Assembly (NCBI GenBank): GCA_963920525.1
Contig: OY986435.1
Location: 179,584,266 to 179,648,265, forward strand
Source of the DNA: Dichetophora obliterata
Lineage: Eukaryota; Arthropoda; Insecta; Diptera; Sciomyzidae
Direction of reading: 5' to 3'
DNA length: 64,000 nt
The position numbers were made by a program, and so were the translations under genes. Below are positions 54,983-64,000 of this stretch, piece after piece. How positions within the stretch are numbered: position 1 is the first letter of the stretch; every line of letters starts with the position of its first letter. The notes under the pieces were generated by a model. It was not told where the DNA came from. It worked only from the letters and a program-made list of their open reading frames with translations, and searched no databases.

Positions 54983-56390
54983 TTAACCTTGGCTCATCAC
55001 TTATTGTAAAATTTAGTTATTTTTATTTAGACATGTTATTATATGTCCGCTTGTGTATGGGCAACTTTACAACCCAAAAACCGACATTAAGTCAAATGTC
55101 AGAGAAATTAAATTTTGAACGTTGAATTTACAAGTGTTTTCGTTTATTTGTTGGGAGCATGGCACTCTGCAGAGAAAGAGCACATAGAGAACATTCCGAG
55201 AAGAGTTTACGCTGAGTATGCTCGGAGAACTCTGCAAGAGTTCAAGTCAATTTATTTTGTTAGAATGTGTTTGACAGCAATTGCTCTGATATTCGTTCTA
55301 CGTTCTCGACCATTTGATTTAGATCACGTAGAGTGGCGTCGAGAGCGCTTTCGTCTTGAAGTCCTCAACTGCACAGGCAAGTGCACTGAATCGTGAATAC
55401 CCCTAATATTTTCTAAATTTAGTGAAACGAAAAAACATTCAAAAACATTTTAAGGCAACAACTGATTTTTCATGTCGTACAACAATATCTTGATTGACTA
55501 GCAAAAAATTATCTGTTCTCACTTGTTTGTGATTTTATATGACATTCAGTGGTCATGTATGACAACAAACGTAAATGACAATACGTTTCCATAAGATTGA
55601 CAACATTTGTCATTGAAAACTAACTTAGTGAAAACCAGGCTTTATAAGTTCTATTAAAACATTGAAAGAATTTAAGTTTTTAAAACACATGTGAAGAACT
55701 TTTTGTTTAGCAATATTGAAACGCTTCTTGTGTACAGTTCTTCCTAATAATAAAATAATTAAGTAATTAATTGGAGTAACGATTTAATTAAACTGAATGA
55801 ATGAATTATTGAATAAAATATATATATGTATTATTTAAATGAGGAAAGAAAAAAATATTATAACATAATATTAAGTATGAATTTTTAAGTTTGCCAGTTA
55901 GCCTCTTTAATGTAATTTTGGCGCTGAGGCATTTATTTTATTAGTTTTTGTACTCTTGGATTAAATAAAAAAAAAGCCTGAAAAGTGCTTTTACCATTTT
56001 TATTTAATTTTCCAGGGTTAAGCAAAAACCTAAAATCGATATGAGGTGGTACTTGATGATTATTCAGAAAAAAAAACTACATTAGAAATATTCGTGGGTG
56101 CTTACCTATACATTTTTAATATCATGTACTCCAGTTCTTTTACACAAAGTACTGTTTTATGACAGACACCCAAAACAGTACGAAAAAATACTGTGTTTTT
56201 TAATAGTGTCCTGTTTTTCGTACTGTTTTTTTCGTACCTATTTCATTTTTGAAAATATTTTTGATTTTCTGAGTATGAAAAAATCAACCTGTCTAAATTG
56301 TTAATAAAAATTATTTTATCACAGTTCCTCGCTGAAAGCACTCTGTTTTTTAGAGTTGCTGGTCCTGTTATTAAAGTTTTTTTTTTTTTG
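54983..56390. other. No gene recognised
   Basis: A 93-codon plus-strand frame at 55115-55396 has no recognisable domain. 56157-56240 contains AAACAGTACGAAAAA words in both orientations, likely the subterminal end of the hAT relic downstream. Confidence 0.4.
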
Positions 56391-56399
56391 CGCCATTTA

Positions 56400-57110
56400 A
56401 AAATGTTGGTGGATACAAAAAACAGCCAATCTCAAAAAATGTTATAAGTTTTGTGAGTTGGAATGGAGCGAACTGCCTTGTCGAAAGGCTTCTTAAGAAC
56501 TTTGCAGCTATCAGTACTTATTTTCTCTCTGAAGATTGCCCGTTTTTGAGCTAATTTTTCAAGCTTGATACAGCTGAAGTCTATTTGGGCCTTATAATTA
56601 ATATTGGGACTAATTTACTATGTTTACTACTTCACTAAGTTAGGGGAAAATAGTTTGGTTATCGAGGATATGTTTCAAACAATAAAACAACTGCGCGAGA
56701 AATTTTAGCAGCAAAAAGTCGCAGGTACTTTACAGCTACTGAAACCACCTGAAGTGCTTAATGTCTTCAATGTTAATTCTAATATTTCATTCCATGATTT
56801 TACCGTTGCTATAAAGGTTTTTTATCAAAAATATTGATATGAATTTACTTTTTGATGAATTTGTTTCGTTGAAAATTTTTGTCGGAAAGCGTACGAAACA
56901 AAAGGAAAGAGTTTCTAAATAGTGGTACATTTCCAAATTTCGAGAAAATAAGCAATGTCGTTTTTCCAATACCTCATTCAAATGCTGCCACTGAGAGAGT
57001 ATTCAGTCTTATGTTTTTTTATTGTAGAAAGGAAATAAATTTACTTTTGGGGCATTCCATTGGGACTACTGGCAAAAACAATTTTTCAACACTTTTTGTA
57101 AGAATTTATT
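56400..57110 (+). pseudogene. hAT transposase C-terminal relic
   Basis: The clearest block is PNFEKISNVVFPIPHSNAAT followed by ERVFSLM at about 56930-57020. This matches the hAT C-terminal dimerisation region, in which a short helix with an N-A-x-x-E-R-x-F-S core mediates self-association. Upstream text with frame changes (SFVSWNGANCLVERLLKNFA, LGENSLVIEDMFQTIKQLRE, VAGTLQLLKPPEVLNVF) is compatible with the preceding insertion domain. Several stops are present, so it is inactive. Confidence 0.6.
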
Positions 57111-57635
57111 TTCAATTTCTTCTATTTACATAAGCGATCGCACAATTCCATTAGTTTTTGTTATGCATAAGAGCTGGATGACGGCATGCAGACAATTGAC
57201 AAAGAGAGCATTAGATAACGGGAGTGCGGAATGCGTAATCTTGTTTCTATCATTCTTGGGCATGACCTAAAATAAAACCCGTGCTTTAACGTCATATGAC
57301 TTCGAAGAGTTTATTCGAACAACTCTCAAATTATATAAAACTTAAACAGTAGATTGGTCCCAGCTTAATTACTCAAGCCTACTATACATGAAAAGATTGA
57401 TGTATGACTATATACAGAGCTGTTGTTGTTGCCTTGTTTAAAACTTACTTGAGATGATTCCTGCATTTTTTACGTTTTTTTGTAAGCAAAGACCTCCGTT
57501 GCCAGATTGGGCGAGTTATCGCCAATTAAGCGCTTTTTTATGTTTTCGCGTCTAAATTTTTAGGAAGTCGCCAGGCTGTTTTTTTTTTTTGCTAAGGTGT
57601 GATAAACACCCTTTTTCATAAACGAATCTAATCTT

Positions 57636-58360
57636 ATACATATTACGCAAACGCAAATTTCGTCCGGCGTAAGGCTTTTTAAGTACAAGTCCAGTCTTAA
57701 TAAATTTTTTATGGTTCGGTAGGTTTAGACCTGTAGATGTGCAAATTGGATTTATTAGTTCTTAAAAATTTATATTTTTTAAGTTATAGCGAGTTAAAGT
57801 TTGCATATAATTTTCGTTGTTATGTTGCTTTTTCTCTTCTGTATTTCAGCATATGCCTAAAAATATGTGAGGTATTTAGCGTCATCTATCGGCTAATAGC
57901 TATGAAACTGTTATACTGACGAATAATCTTTTATAATTTCACAGCTAAAACTATTAATTGATATAATTAGTTTTATGATCTATTAAATTATTACATGAAT
58001 TAAATTGCAAGCTTTAGATCAAGGTTGTTTTTAAAAAGGTAACAACAGCAACAACAACTCTGTATAGAGTCAATCACTTAGCTGACTAGATAGTCTGTTT
58101 CGGAAATCGCCACATTTTCCTCTTCAGTAGTCTTTGAGTGATTAGGCTGAGATCAACTCACTGTTTAAATTTGTATTAACTAGAACAGATCGCAACATTG
58201 GTAGAGTTGATGGCGTTGATCTATAAATAGCCTTCTTCTTTAAAATGTCATATGATCGTCGTTGCGTGTGCAATACCACGTATATTGCAAAAAGGCCAAA
58301 ATTAATTTATTTTCAATTTTGATCAGTTGAAAATCTATTCAATAGCTTGTAGCTATTCAA
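57636..58360 (-). repeat. Interspersed repeat, copy B (inverted partner of 40890-41424)
   Basis: Reverse complement of copy A with about 85-90% similarity by eye over the shared blocks. An additional segment of roughly 200 bp (about 58000-58260) sits between the outer and middle blocks here. The short frame at 57737-57919 lies within the repeat and is not a gene. Confidence 0.8.
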
Positions 58361-58369
58361 TAGCTTGAA

Positions 58370-59255
58370 ATTTCGGAATCAGCAAACAAAATTAAGATAT
58401 GTGGCTTTCCTTGTCACATTCTAATTCATTTCTGGAACGTATTTTTTCCGTCATGAATATGACCAAAACTAAACTTCTAAACATCAGGAAGTAAGATATC
58501 CTAACTTGTAAGATATCCTAAAAAACTGTTGTTGCAATTCGCTTCCGATATCTGATAGAATGATTTCAAAAATTAAAAGTTTGATATATGAACTTTACAA
58601 CACTCTGAGAATAGACGAAAAGGAGGAAGGGTCTAATATGACTGAAGTATTGATTCTTAACGAACGAAGTTTTTTGTAAAAAATTTATATATTTAAAAGT
58701 TGAATTTTTGAAATATATTAATTAGTTATGCTTTTTTAAAAAATAACACATGTTATTTAACGAAGATTCAAAATGCTCGTATAAAATTAAGTAGGTTTTT
58801 TATTATTTATTTACAAATGTCGATATTATTTCATTGAAATAAAGCAGTTATATATATACTATTAACATGCAGATTTCAATATTATTTAAAAAAATTTTTG
58901 TATAATTTTTTATATTATTTCTAACACGATAAATTTTTTGAAAAAAATGGCGATTTTCGCTTTCGTTGGGCTATTGCGGGCGATAAATTTTTAAAATCTC
59001 GCACTTTTCTCAAAAAAGTTCTGCCATCACTTTCGAAGACAAGATTGAAAGAGATAATTTAAGAGAAAAGTTGTTGCAAGAGCGCGCAAAAGATAATTGA
59101 AGGTGAGAGGATTCAAGCATTTCTAGCGTGAAATCTTAAATATTTTACTCTATGGGGCTTAGCAACAATAAATGTAGGCAATCAGATGCCAGCAATAATG
59201 GTGCTAGTTCTCGTGAATTTTTGTTTGAGTAAAGGTTTTTTATTTTTTTTAATGT
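58370..59255. other. No gene recognised
   Basis: AT-rich. GGCGATTTTCGC and ATTGCGGGCGATAA words near 58945-58985 resemble GTTATCGCC text at 57510-57530, so both may belong to ends of one decayed element around copy B. Confidence 0.35.
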
Positions 59256-59261
59256 TTTTAA

Positions 59262-59541
59262 AAATTATGTTGATTTTATATGATTTAATAACGAATTCGA
59301 AATGTTTGATAGTTTAAATCATACTTGATTTGGAAAGATCCGTTAGAACATTTGGAGAGATTCGTTAGAACAATTAATTGCTCTAACCTTGACCTAAAGC
59401 TTAATAAACGATTTTGAACTATCAAACAACTAGAATTTGTATTTGAATTCAAGTATGATTTGAACTATCAAACACTTAGAATTTTTATTTAAATCATATA
59501 AAATCAACATAATAAATAACAAGGTCATTTAGAAAAACCTT
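59262..59541. repeat. AT-rich repeat family, copy 1 with internal inversion
   Basis: 59330-59541 contains TTGGAAAGAT, TTAGAACAATTAATTG, CAAGTATGATTTGAACTATC and ATCATATAAAATCAACATAA. 59262-59332 repeats the last part in reverse complement, giving a palindromic unit. Confidence 0.8.
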
Positions 59542-59769
59542 GAATCAAATGTTAGAGCATGACCAAAACAGAAACAGGCTGAAAATATATCAGCAGAAAT
59601 CTAAAAACAACTTCAGTAACCATGCTTTGTAAGTGGAAGACTTCAAACAGATTGTTGGACTCCATAATAATAACATAAGCATAAAGACTACAATAAAGCA
59701 AAAATACATCAACAAACATGAAAATATGAAATGGGAGAAAAACTGAGAAATTGACACTTAGAAATCTCA

Positions 59770-59816
59770 TCGCCTCTGTGGTGCAGTGCGCTAATGCGCG
59801 CTTGCACGGCGTATCA
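59770..59816 (+). pseudogene. tRNA 5'-half-like sequence
   Basis: GCCTCTGTGGTGCAGTGCG with a following GCGCTAATGCGC hairpin resembles a tRNA acceptor and D arm, with A-box match TGGTGCAGTGCG. No B box or T arm follows, so only a half is present. Confidence 0.3.
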
Positions 59817-59910
59817 CAAAGATTTCTGATGAAGACTTTAGCATTGCCGAATTTGCAATAAAATCAGCTAGTGATGTTTTCCTTTTCATATTGAAAACGT
59901 TGTTGTTTCT

Positions 59911-60100
59911 TTGGAAAGATTCGTTAGAACAATTAATTGTTCTAACTTTGACCTAAAGCTCAATAAACGATTTTAAACTGTCAAACAACAAGAGTTTGTA
60001 TTTAAAATCAAGTATGATTTAAACTATCAAACATTTAGAATTTGTATTTAAATCATATAAAATCAACATAATAAATAACAAGGTCATGTAGAAAAAACTT
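59911..60100. repeat. AT-rich repeat family, copy 2
   Basis: Same order of blocks as copy 1 (TTGGAAAGAT through AAATAACAAGGTCAT), about 90% alike by eye. Confidence 0.85.
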
Positions 60101-60145
60101 TAAGTTTTTAAAAATTATTATAGGATCCCTTAGGAAGACAATATA

Positions 60146-61468
60146 GAGGGTGGTTAAATTTTAAGGGCCGATGTTGATTTTGAATAAAACACAAATTTTT
60201 TAGGAAAATATTGTCATTTCTTTTTATTATGATAATATTGGTACAGTTCAATTATGTACGGAACAAAATATCGGCCAAATGGCCGCCGCGACCTCGGCGG
60301 CACACCTCCATCCGATGGTCCAAATTTTCGATGACGCTGAGGCATAATTGAGGTTATATGCCGTTAATGTGCCGAATTATCTCATCCTTTAGCTCTTGAA
60401 TTAATGCTGGCTTATCAACGTGCATCTTTTCTTTCAAATAACCCCAAAGAAAGAAGTCCAACAGAGTCCAAATCACATGATCTTGACGGCCAATTGACAT
60501 CGCCACCACGTGAGATAACACGGCGATTGAATTTGTCGCGCAAAAGAGCCATTGTTTCGTTAGCTGTGCGGCAAGTGTCACCGTCCTGTTAACACATATC
60601 GTTCACATCCATATCTTCCAATTCGGGCCATTAAAAGTTCGTTATCATCTCACGATAGCAAACACCATTCACAGTAACTGCCTGACCGGCCTCATTTTGG
60701 AAAAAATACGGCCCGATGGTGCCGCCAGCCCATAAACCGCACCAAACAGTCACTCTTTGTTTGTGCATTGGTTTTTCGACAATCACTCTTGGATTATCAT
60801 TCGCCCAAATACGGCAATTCTGCTTATTGACGAATCCACTGAGGTGAAAATGTGCCTCATCACTGAAGATGATTTTCTTCGAAAATTGATCATCCACTGT
60901 TGCCATTTCTTGCCACCATTCTGACCATTGACGACGCTTGAAATGGTCAAGAGGCTTTAGTTCTTGAGTCAATTGCACCTTGTAAGCGTGTAAATGCAGG
61001 TCCTTATGCATAATGTTCATCAACGACGAGCGTGATAAGTGCAATTGTTGGGCACGACGACGAGTTGAGGTGGACGGCTCTTCTGCCACACTATCGCGAA
61101 CAGCAGCAATATTTTCTGCAGTACGAGCTGTACGAGCATGCACTGGTGTTTTCACATCTGCTACAGACAAACAAAATCTCACAAACGGACCGGTTTGCTC
61201 AAATTTTTGCACGATTTTTCCGATTGTACGCACATTTGGACGATTAAATTGACCGAAAAAATCACGAAGTGCACGATATGCATTTTGATTTGAACGTCCA
61301 TTTTCATAATAAGCCTGAATAACTTTTACGCGTTGCTCGGTTGTGTATCTTTCCATGGTTCAAATTGAATTAGTCTGAAATTGAGAAATGTCAAATGAAA
61401 TGCGGAAAAAACTTGACGTTTAGGTGTAGTTTACATTCAACATCGGCCCTTTAAATTTAACCAGCCTT
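60146..61468 (-). mobile_element. 1323-bp mariner-like element
   Basis: Inverted ends of about 30 bp start GAGGGTGGTTAAATTTTAAG on the left and, on the other strand, AAGGCTGGTTAAATTTAAAG on the right, both continuing GGGCCGATGTTGA. TA flanks both ends (60144-60145 and 61469-61470). The length is right for a complete element with one transposase gene. The transposase is broken. Confidence 0.9.
60354..61356 (-). pseudogene. Mariner-like transposase, nearly full length
   Basis: The frame starts MERYTTEQRVKVIQAYYENG at 61356, the helix-turn-helix start. A second HTH region is RRAQQLHLSRSSLMNIMHKD. The catalytic core includes IIFSDEAHFHLSGFVNKQNC (first Asp), VTVWCGLWAGGTIGPYFF, a QDGDTCRTA block with the second Asp, and a CDL-LDFFLWGYLKEK block with the third. 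From the nucleotide sequence, 36 residues separate the second and third catalytic positions, so it is not a classic DD34D mariner. Two in-frame TAA codons (one at 60631-60633, one about 45 bases on) and a one-base insertion near 60510 destroy the gene. The relic at 2985-3400 is a relative. Confidence 0.85.
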
Positions 61469-61479
61469 TAAGTTTCATA

Positions 61480-62442
61480 CGAGGGCAATTTGAGAAGTTA
61501 GTGAATTCTTTAATTTTCCGCATAGTAACTTTAAATGCAACTGATCCTGTCAACTACCATTTGTTAATAGACTACTGTCAAAATTTCACCTCGCTGTGAC
61601 GCTTGGTTTGTCTTTGGCAGCCTTTGACAGCAGACAATCTTTTGAATTTTTGTGAAAATGAAAAAAGGGAATTTCGTGCATCAAGCATTATTTTTTGCGC
61701 AAGAAACATGAATGAGATCACCCCACCAGAACTTGTCACTAAAATTCACGATATCGTGTTAGCCGTTCGCAGAGTTAAAGTGCGCGAGTTTGTTGAGGCC
61801 GTAATCACCTCAAACGAATGGGTAGGGAACATTTCACGAAATCATTTGAATATGAAAAAATTATCCGCTAGATGGGTGCTGCGTTTGCTCACTTTCGACC
61901 ATAAACGCGATCGTGTGACTGATTCAAAGGCGTGTTAAGCGATGTTGAACAAAGATAAGTCCCTCGATTAGTAACCTTGGACCTTGGAATCTACATCTAT
62001 TTCATTCCACCGAAAAGAACGAATAATGGCGAATACTATGCAGCCGAATTGGACCGTTTTAACGACGCTTTGAAAGAGAAATGTCCACATTTGGCGAGGA
62101 AAAAAGTGCTCTTTCATCAAAATAATGATTCCATAAACTCAAGTTCGAATTGGTTCCTCATCATTCTCCAGATTTGGCCCCCTCCGACTATTTTCTATTT
62201 CCAAAAAGGAAGAAATGGCTGAGCGGAAAGAGATTCACCACCAGAGAGGAGCTCATCTCCGAAACAGAGGCCTATTTTGATGACCTTCCGAAAACGTATT
62301 TTTTTGGATGAGATCAAGAAACTGGAGCAACATTGGACAAAAAGTATTGAGCTAAAAGGAGACTATATTGAGAAATAAAATATTTTTTGCCTTAAAAATC
62401 ATTCCTTGTTTCCTTTTTCACGGAATTATCAAACGGTCCTCG
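61480..62442 (+). mobile_element. 963-bp deleted mariner element
   Basis: Ends read CGAGGGCAATTTGA on the left and CGAGGACCGTTTGATAA on the other strand at the right, with TA at 61478-61479 and 62443-62444. At 963 bp it is about 300 bp short of a complete mariner. Only seven bases separate its left TA from the right TA of the preceding element. Confidence 0.85.
61658..62378 (+). pseudogene. Mos1-type mariner transposase relic
   Basis: From ATG at 61658 the text, in several frames, gives KKxEFRA-type start, then after a large gap ITPPELVTKIHDIVL, VKVREFVEAV, LNMKKLSARWVLRLLTFDHK and DRVTDSKAC, the mariner DNA-binding region. The catalytic part survives as GEYYAAELDRFNDALKEK and KKVLFHQNN, where the second catalytic Asp of HQDNA has become Asn. 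SPDL-like text and LEQHWTKSIELKGDYIEK close it at TAA 62376-62378. The region between 61960 and 62000, expected to hold the first catalytic Asp, is deleted. It is inactive. Confidence 0.8.
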
Positions 62443-62507
62443 TATTCTAATGATGCGGCTTTTGGCATGGTTTTGTTCTTATGTAGGTTTCTCATTTCTT
62501 TATACAT

Positions 62508-62592
62508 GAGGCTTGATAGTTCAATTGTTTGCCAAATTGCCAAATATTTAAACATCGTGGATTCAAATTCCACAGGTTTCACCATTATTTTT
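62508..62592 (+). pseudogene. tRNA-like sequence with pairing acceptor and T arms
   Basis: The 73-nt segment 62508-62580 starts GAGGCTT and ends AGGTTTC, and all seven acceptor positions pair if G-U is allowed. The T arm GTGGA/TCCAC pairs perfectly around TTCAAAT. ACCA follows directly, then a T8 run that could stop Pol III. D- and anticodon-stem pairing is poor, so it is probably a decayed tRNA or tRNA-derived repeat. Confidence 0.45.
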
Positions 62593-62658
62593 TTTCGAAA
62601 GAATACACAGATTTTGTGTTTAATTTAGATACAATATTATTACAATATTTGTAAAAAT

Positions 62659-62769
62659 TTAGAATTTGTATTTAAAATCAAGTATGATTTAAACTATCAA
62701 ACATTTAGAATTTGTGTTTAAATCATATAAAGTCAACATAATAAATAACAAGGTCATTTAGGAAAAAAA
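62659..62769. repeat. AT-rich repeat family, copy 3 (3' half)
   Basis: Matches the latter half of copies at 59330-59541 and 59911-60100, including CAAGTATGATTTAAACTATC and AAATAACAAGGTCATTTAG. Confidence 0.85.
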
Positions 62770-62774
62770 TTTTA

Positions 62775-64000
62775 AAAGAACAATTTATTAAAAAGTAAAA
62801 CCATGAAACATGCACACTCGAATTATGCTAGTCAAATCCCTTGAATTAATTCTTTCGAAGTAGACAGTATTTCTTAATATTTTTTGCTCTTTTTTTGACA
62901 TTTATCCAGTTTTTGCCACGAATATCGCATGTTTACAATTAGTGTGTATACACAAGAACATACATAAGAAATATAGAAGGGTTATAAGTCTCAGGGCTTG
63001 ATGAGGGTTAAAACAAATCTGTGTGCTGAGTGTTATACACTCTCTCGCAAAAAATCATATTTAAGTCCACCAGTACAACTAGAACCCAAACTCGAATAAG
63101 TTTTGTACTTATAATAAATGAACTTTACGCTGACGAACTTGCGTTGGTCACGAATTCCCACGCAGCCAAAAAAAAACTATATATACAGAAAGCCAACAGG
63201 GACAGCGGCAAAGAAATGTCGATGATCACAATAATACAGCAGCAGCCACAACAACAATGGCCACAAACGCCACTTATGTCGGTCTGCTGCTTCAAAAAGA
63301 AGATGAAGAAGCTGCCACGACATTGATGAAGCTATCGAATGCCGCGAAGACGTCAAATAATTTTATGCGGAAAACCAGGAAGGTAGGCAGGCAAACAGTT
63401 CGCCTGTCAGCCAGCTAGTCAGGGGGCCGGCAGCCAGCTAACCAACCAACCAAACAACAAAAGACGTTGACTTGGAGACCAGTTCAGTAGGTCAGAATAG
63501 ATGGTAGTCTAAGTCGTAGATGCGCTGCTCTAATGAAACAGCGACAATGACAACAACAACAACAACAACAGCAGAAAAATACAGTCTCTGCTGCTGCCGT
63601 TTTACAAACAACATGCCGAGCAATGAATACCAAACAATGGAGAATGAATAAAAAACGAGTTAGTAGCAATGTCCGTCAGTCCAACGTTTATACCGCGTGA
63701 AAGAACTGTTCTTTATGCCAGCGATTTATTAAGTCGCTCTTTGGAACATTGCGGCTGGGCACATGCAAAAGCCTAGCATGCCGCCTCCATCAAGTTGAAA
63801 ACAACATTGAAGAATCTTGTCTGGCATTTTAGAGGAGTTGGACGCCGCCAGCTAATACGCTAAGATTTAAATTGTTTTTTTTTTTTCTTCCAAAACTTCA
63901 ATATATAATATGTGTAGTCGTACATCAAGAGTTGGATAGATAGATAGATGGACGTTCCAATGTATGCCAGCAGTGTCGTTGGAACTGGAACATATCATTC
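62775..64000. other. Less AT-rich DNA with CAG/CAA-type triplets, no gene proven
   Basis: 63230-63310 and 63545-63580 contain CAGCAGCCACAACAACAA and ACAACAACAACA runs of the kind common in fly UTRs and introns. GCCAGCTAGTCAG and CCAACCAACCAA words occur near 63400-63455. Frames at 63030-63326 and 63484-63669 are low-complexity. No splice pair or start context could be defended, though this may be host single-copy DNA. Confidence 0.35.

Noticed and set aside
55115..55396. 93-codon plus-strand frame with acceptable composition
   Set aside because: No recognisable domain, no splice or start context, and the DNA contains several short inverted words (CTCGGAG, CTCTGCA) suggestive of repeat sequence.
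1..64000. CRISPR array, bacterial operons, rRNA genes or riboswitches
   Set aside because: No regularly spaced identical repeats with unique spacers, no gene-dense strand blocks and no rRNA-like segments were seen. All content is eukaryotic in character.

Overview
This looks like a piece of an insect nuclear genome, most likely from a higher fly. It is AT-rich, has no operons, and is full of decayed fly-type transposable elements: mariner, Tc1, pogo-like, hAT, I-like and CR1/Jockey-like non-LTR elements, and a Ty3/gypsy element. A species cannot be named from the sequence alone. No intact host gene is visible. The best host candidate is one possible exon at 28896-29127, with a strong polypyrimidine tract about 120 bp before it. 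Almost every long reading frame belongs to a transposon relic, usually broken by stops or frameshifts.

Layout. 1-12,900 holds small DNA elements: a 957-bp element with seven copies of a 16-bp motif, a 5'-truncated non-LTR copy with a 15-bp target duplication beside a mariner relic, a 1.06-kb element carrying two tRNA-like modules, several MITEs, a foldback element and a mariner fragment. 16,500-21,050 is a layered stack: a minus-strand Ty3/gypsy relic whose gag is split by a plus-strand non-LTR copy, which is itself split by a 650-bp MITE. 24,075-28,440 is one plus-strand non-LTR reverse transcriptase cut by a 1.17-kb hAT-like element, a 261-bp hAT MITE and a minisatellite-bearing insert.

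29,320-38,781 is the largest unit: a hAT-like element with short inverted ends and a perfect 8-bp target duplication (CTCGTCAT). It is swollen to 9.46 kb by a 432-bp foldback hAT MITE, a 250-bp TA-flanked MITE and a complete 5.6-kb I-superfamily retrotransposon with ORF1, endonuclease, reverse transcriptase and RNase H and a 14-bp target duplication. 40,890-48,000 holds a long repeat (copied in inverted orientation at 57,636-58,360), a Tc1-like relic, a foldback element with tandem-repeat arms and a pogo/DDE_1 transposase relic. 53,000-57,100 holds hAT-derived pieces and nested MITEs. 59,260-62,770 holds a repeat family interrupted by two mariners inserted side by side.

The elements do not form a pathway. 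Their relation is stratigraphic: younger ones sit inside older ones, and many boundaries are fixed to the base by target duplications. The dense, nested, two-strand arrangement fits intergenic or intronic heterochromatin and could be a piRNA-cluster-like locus, which cannot be tested from sequence alone. Recurrent tRNA-like units with Pol III boxes and T-run terminators, and three long hairpin elements, are the least ordinary signals.
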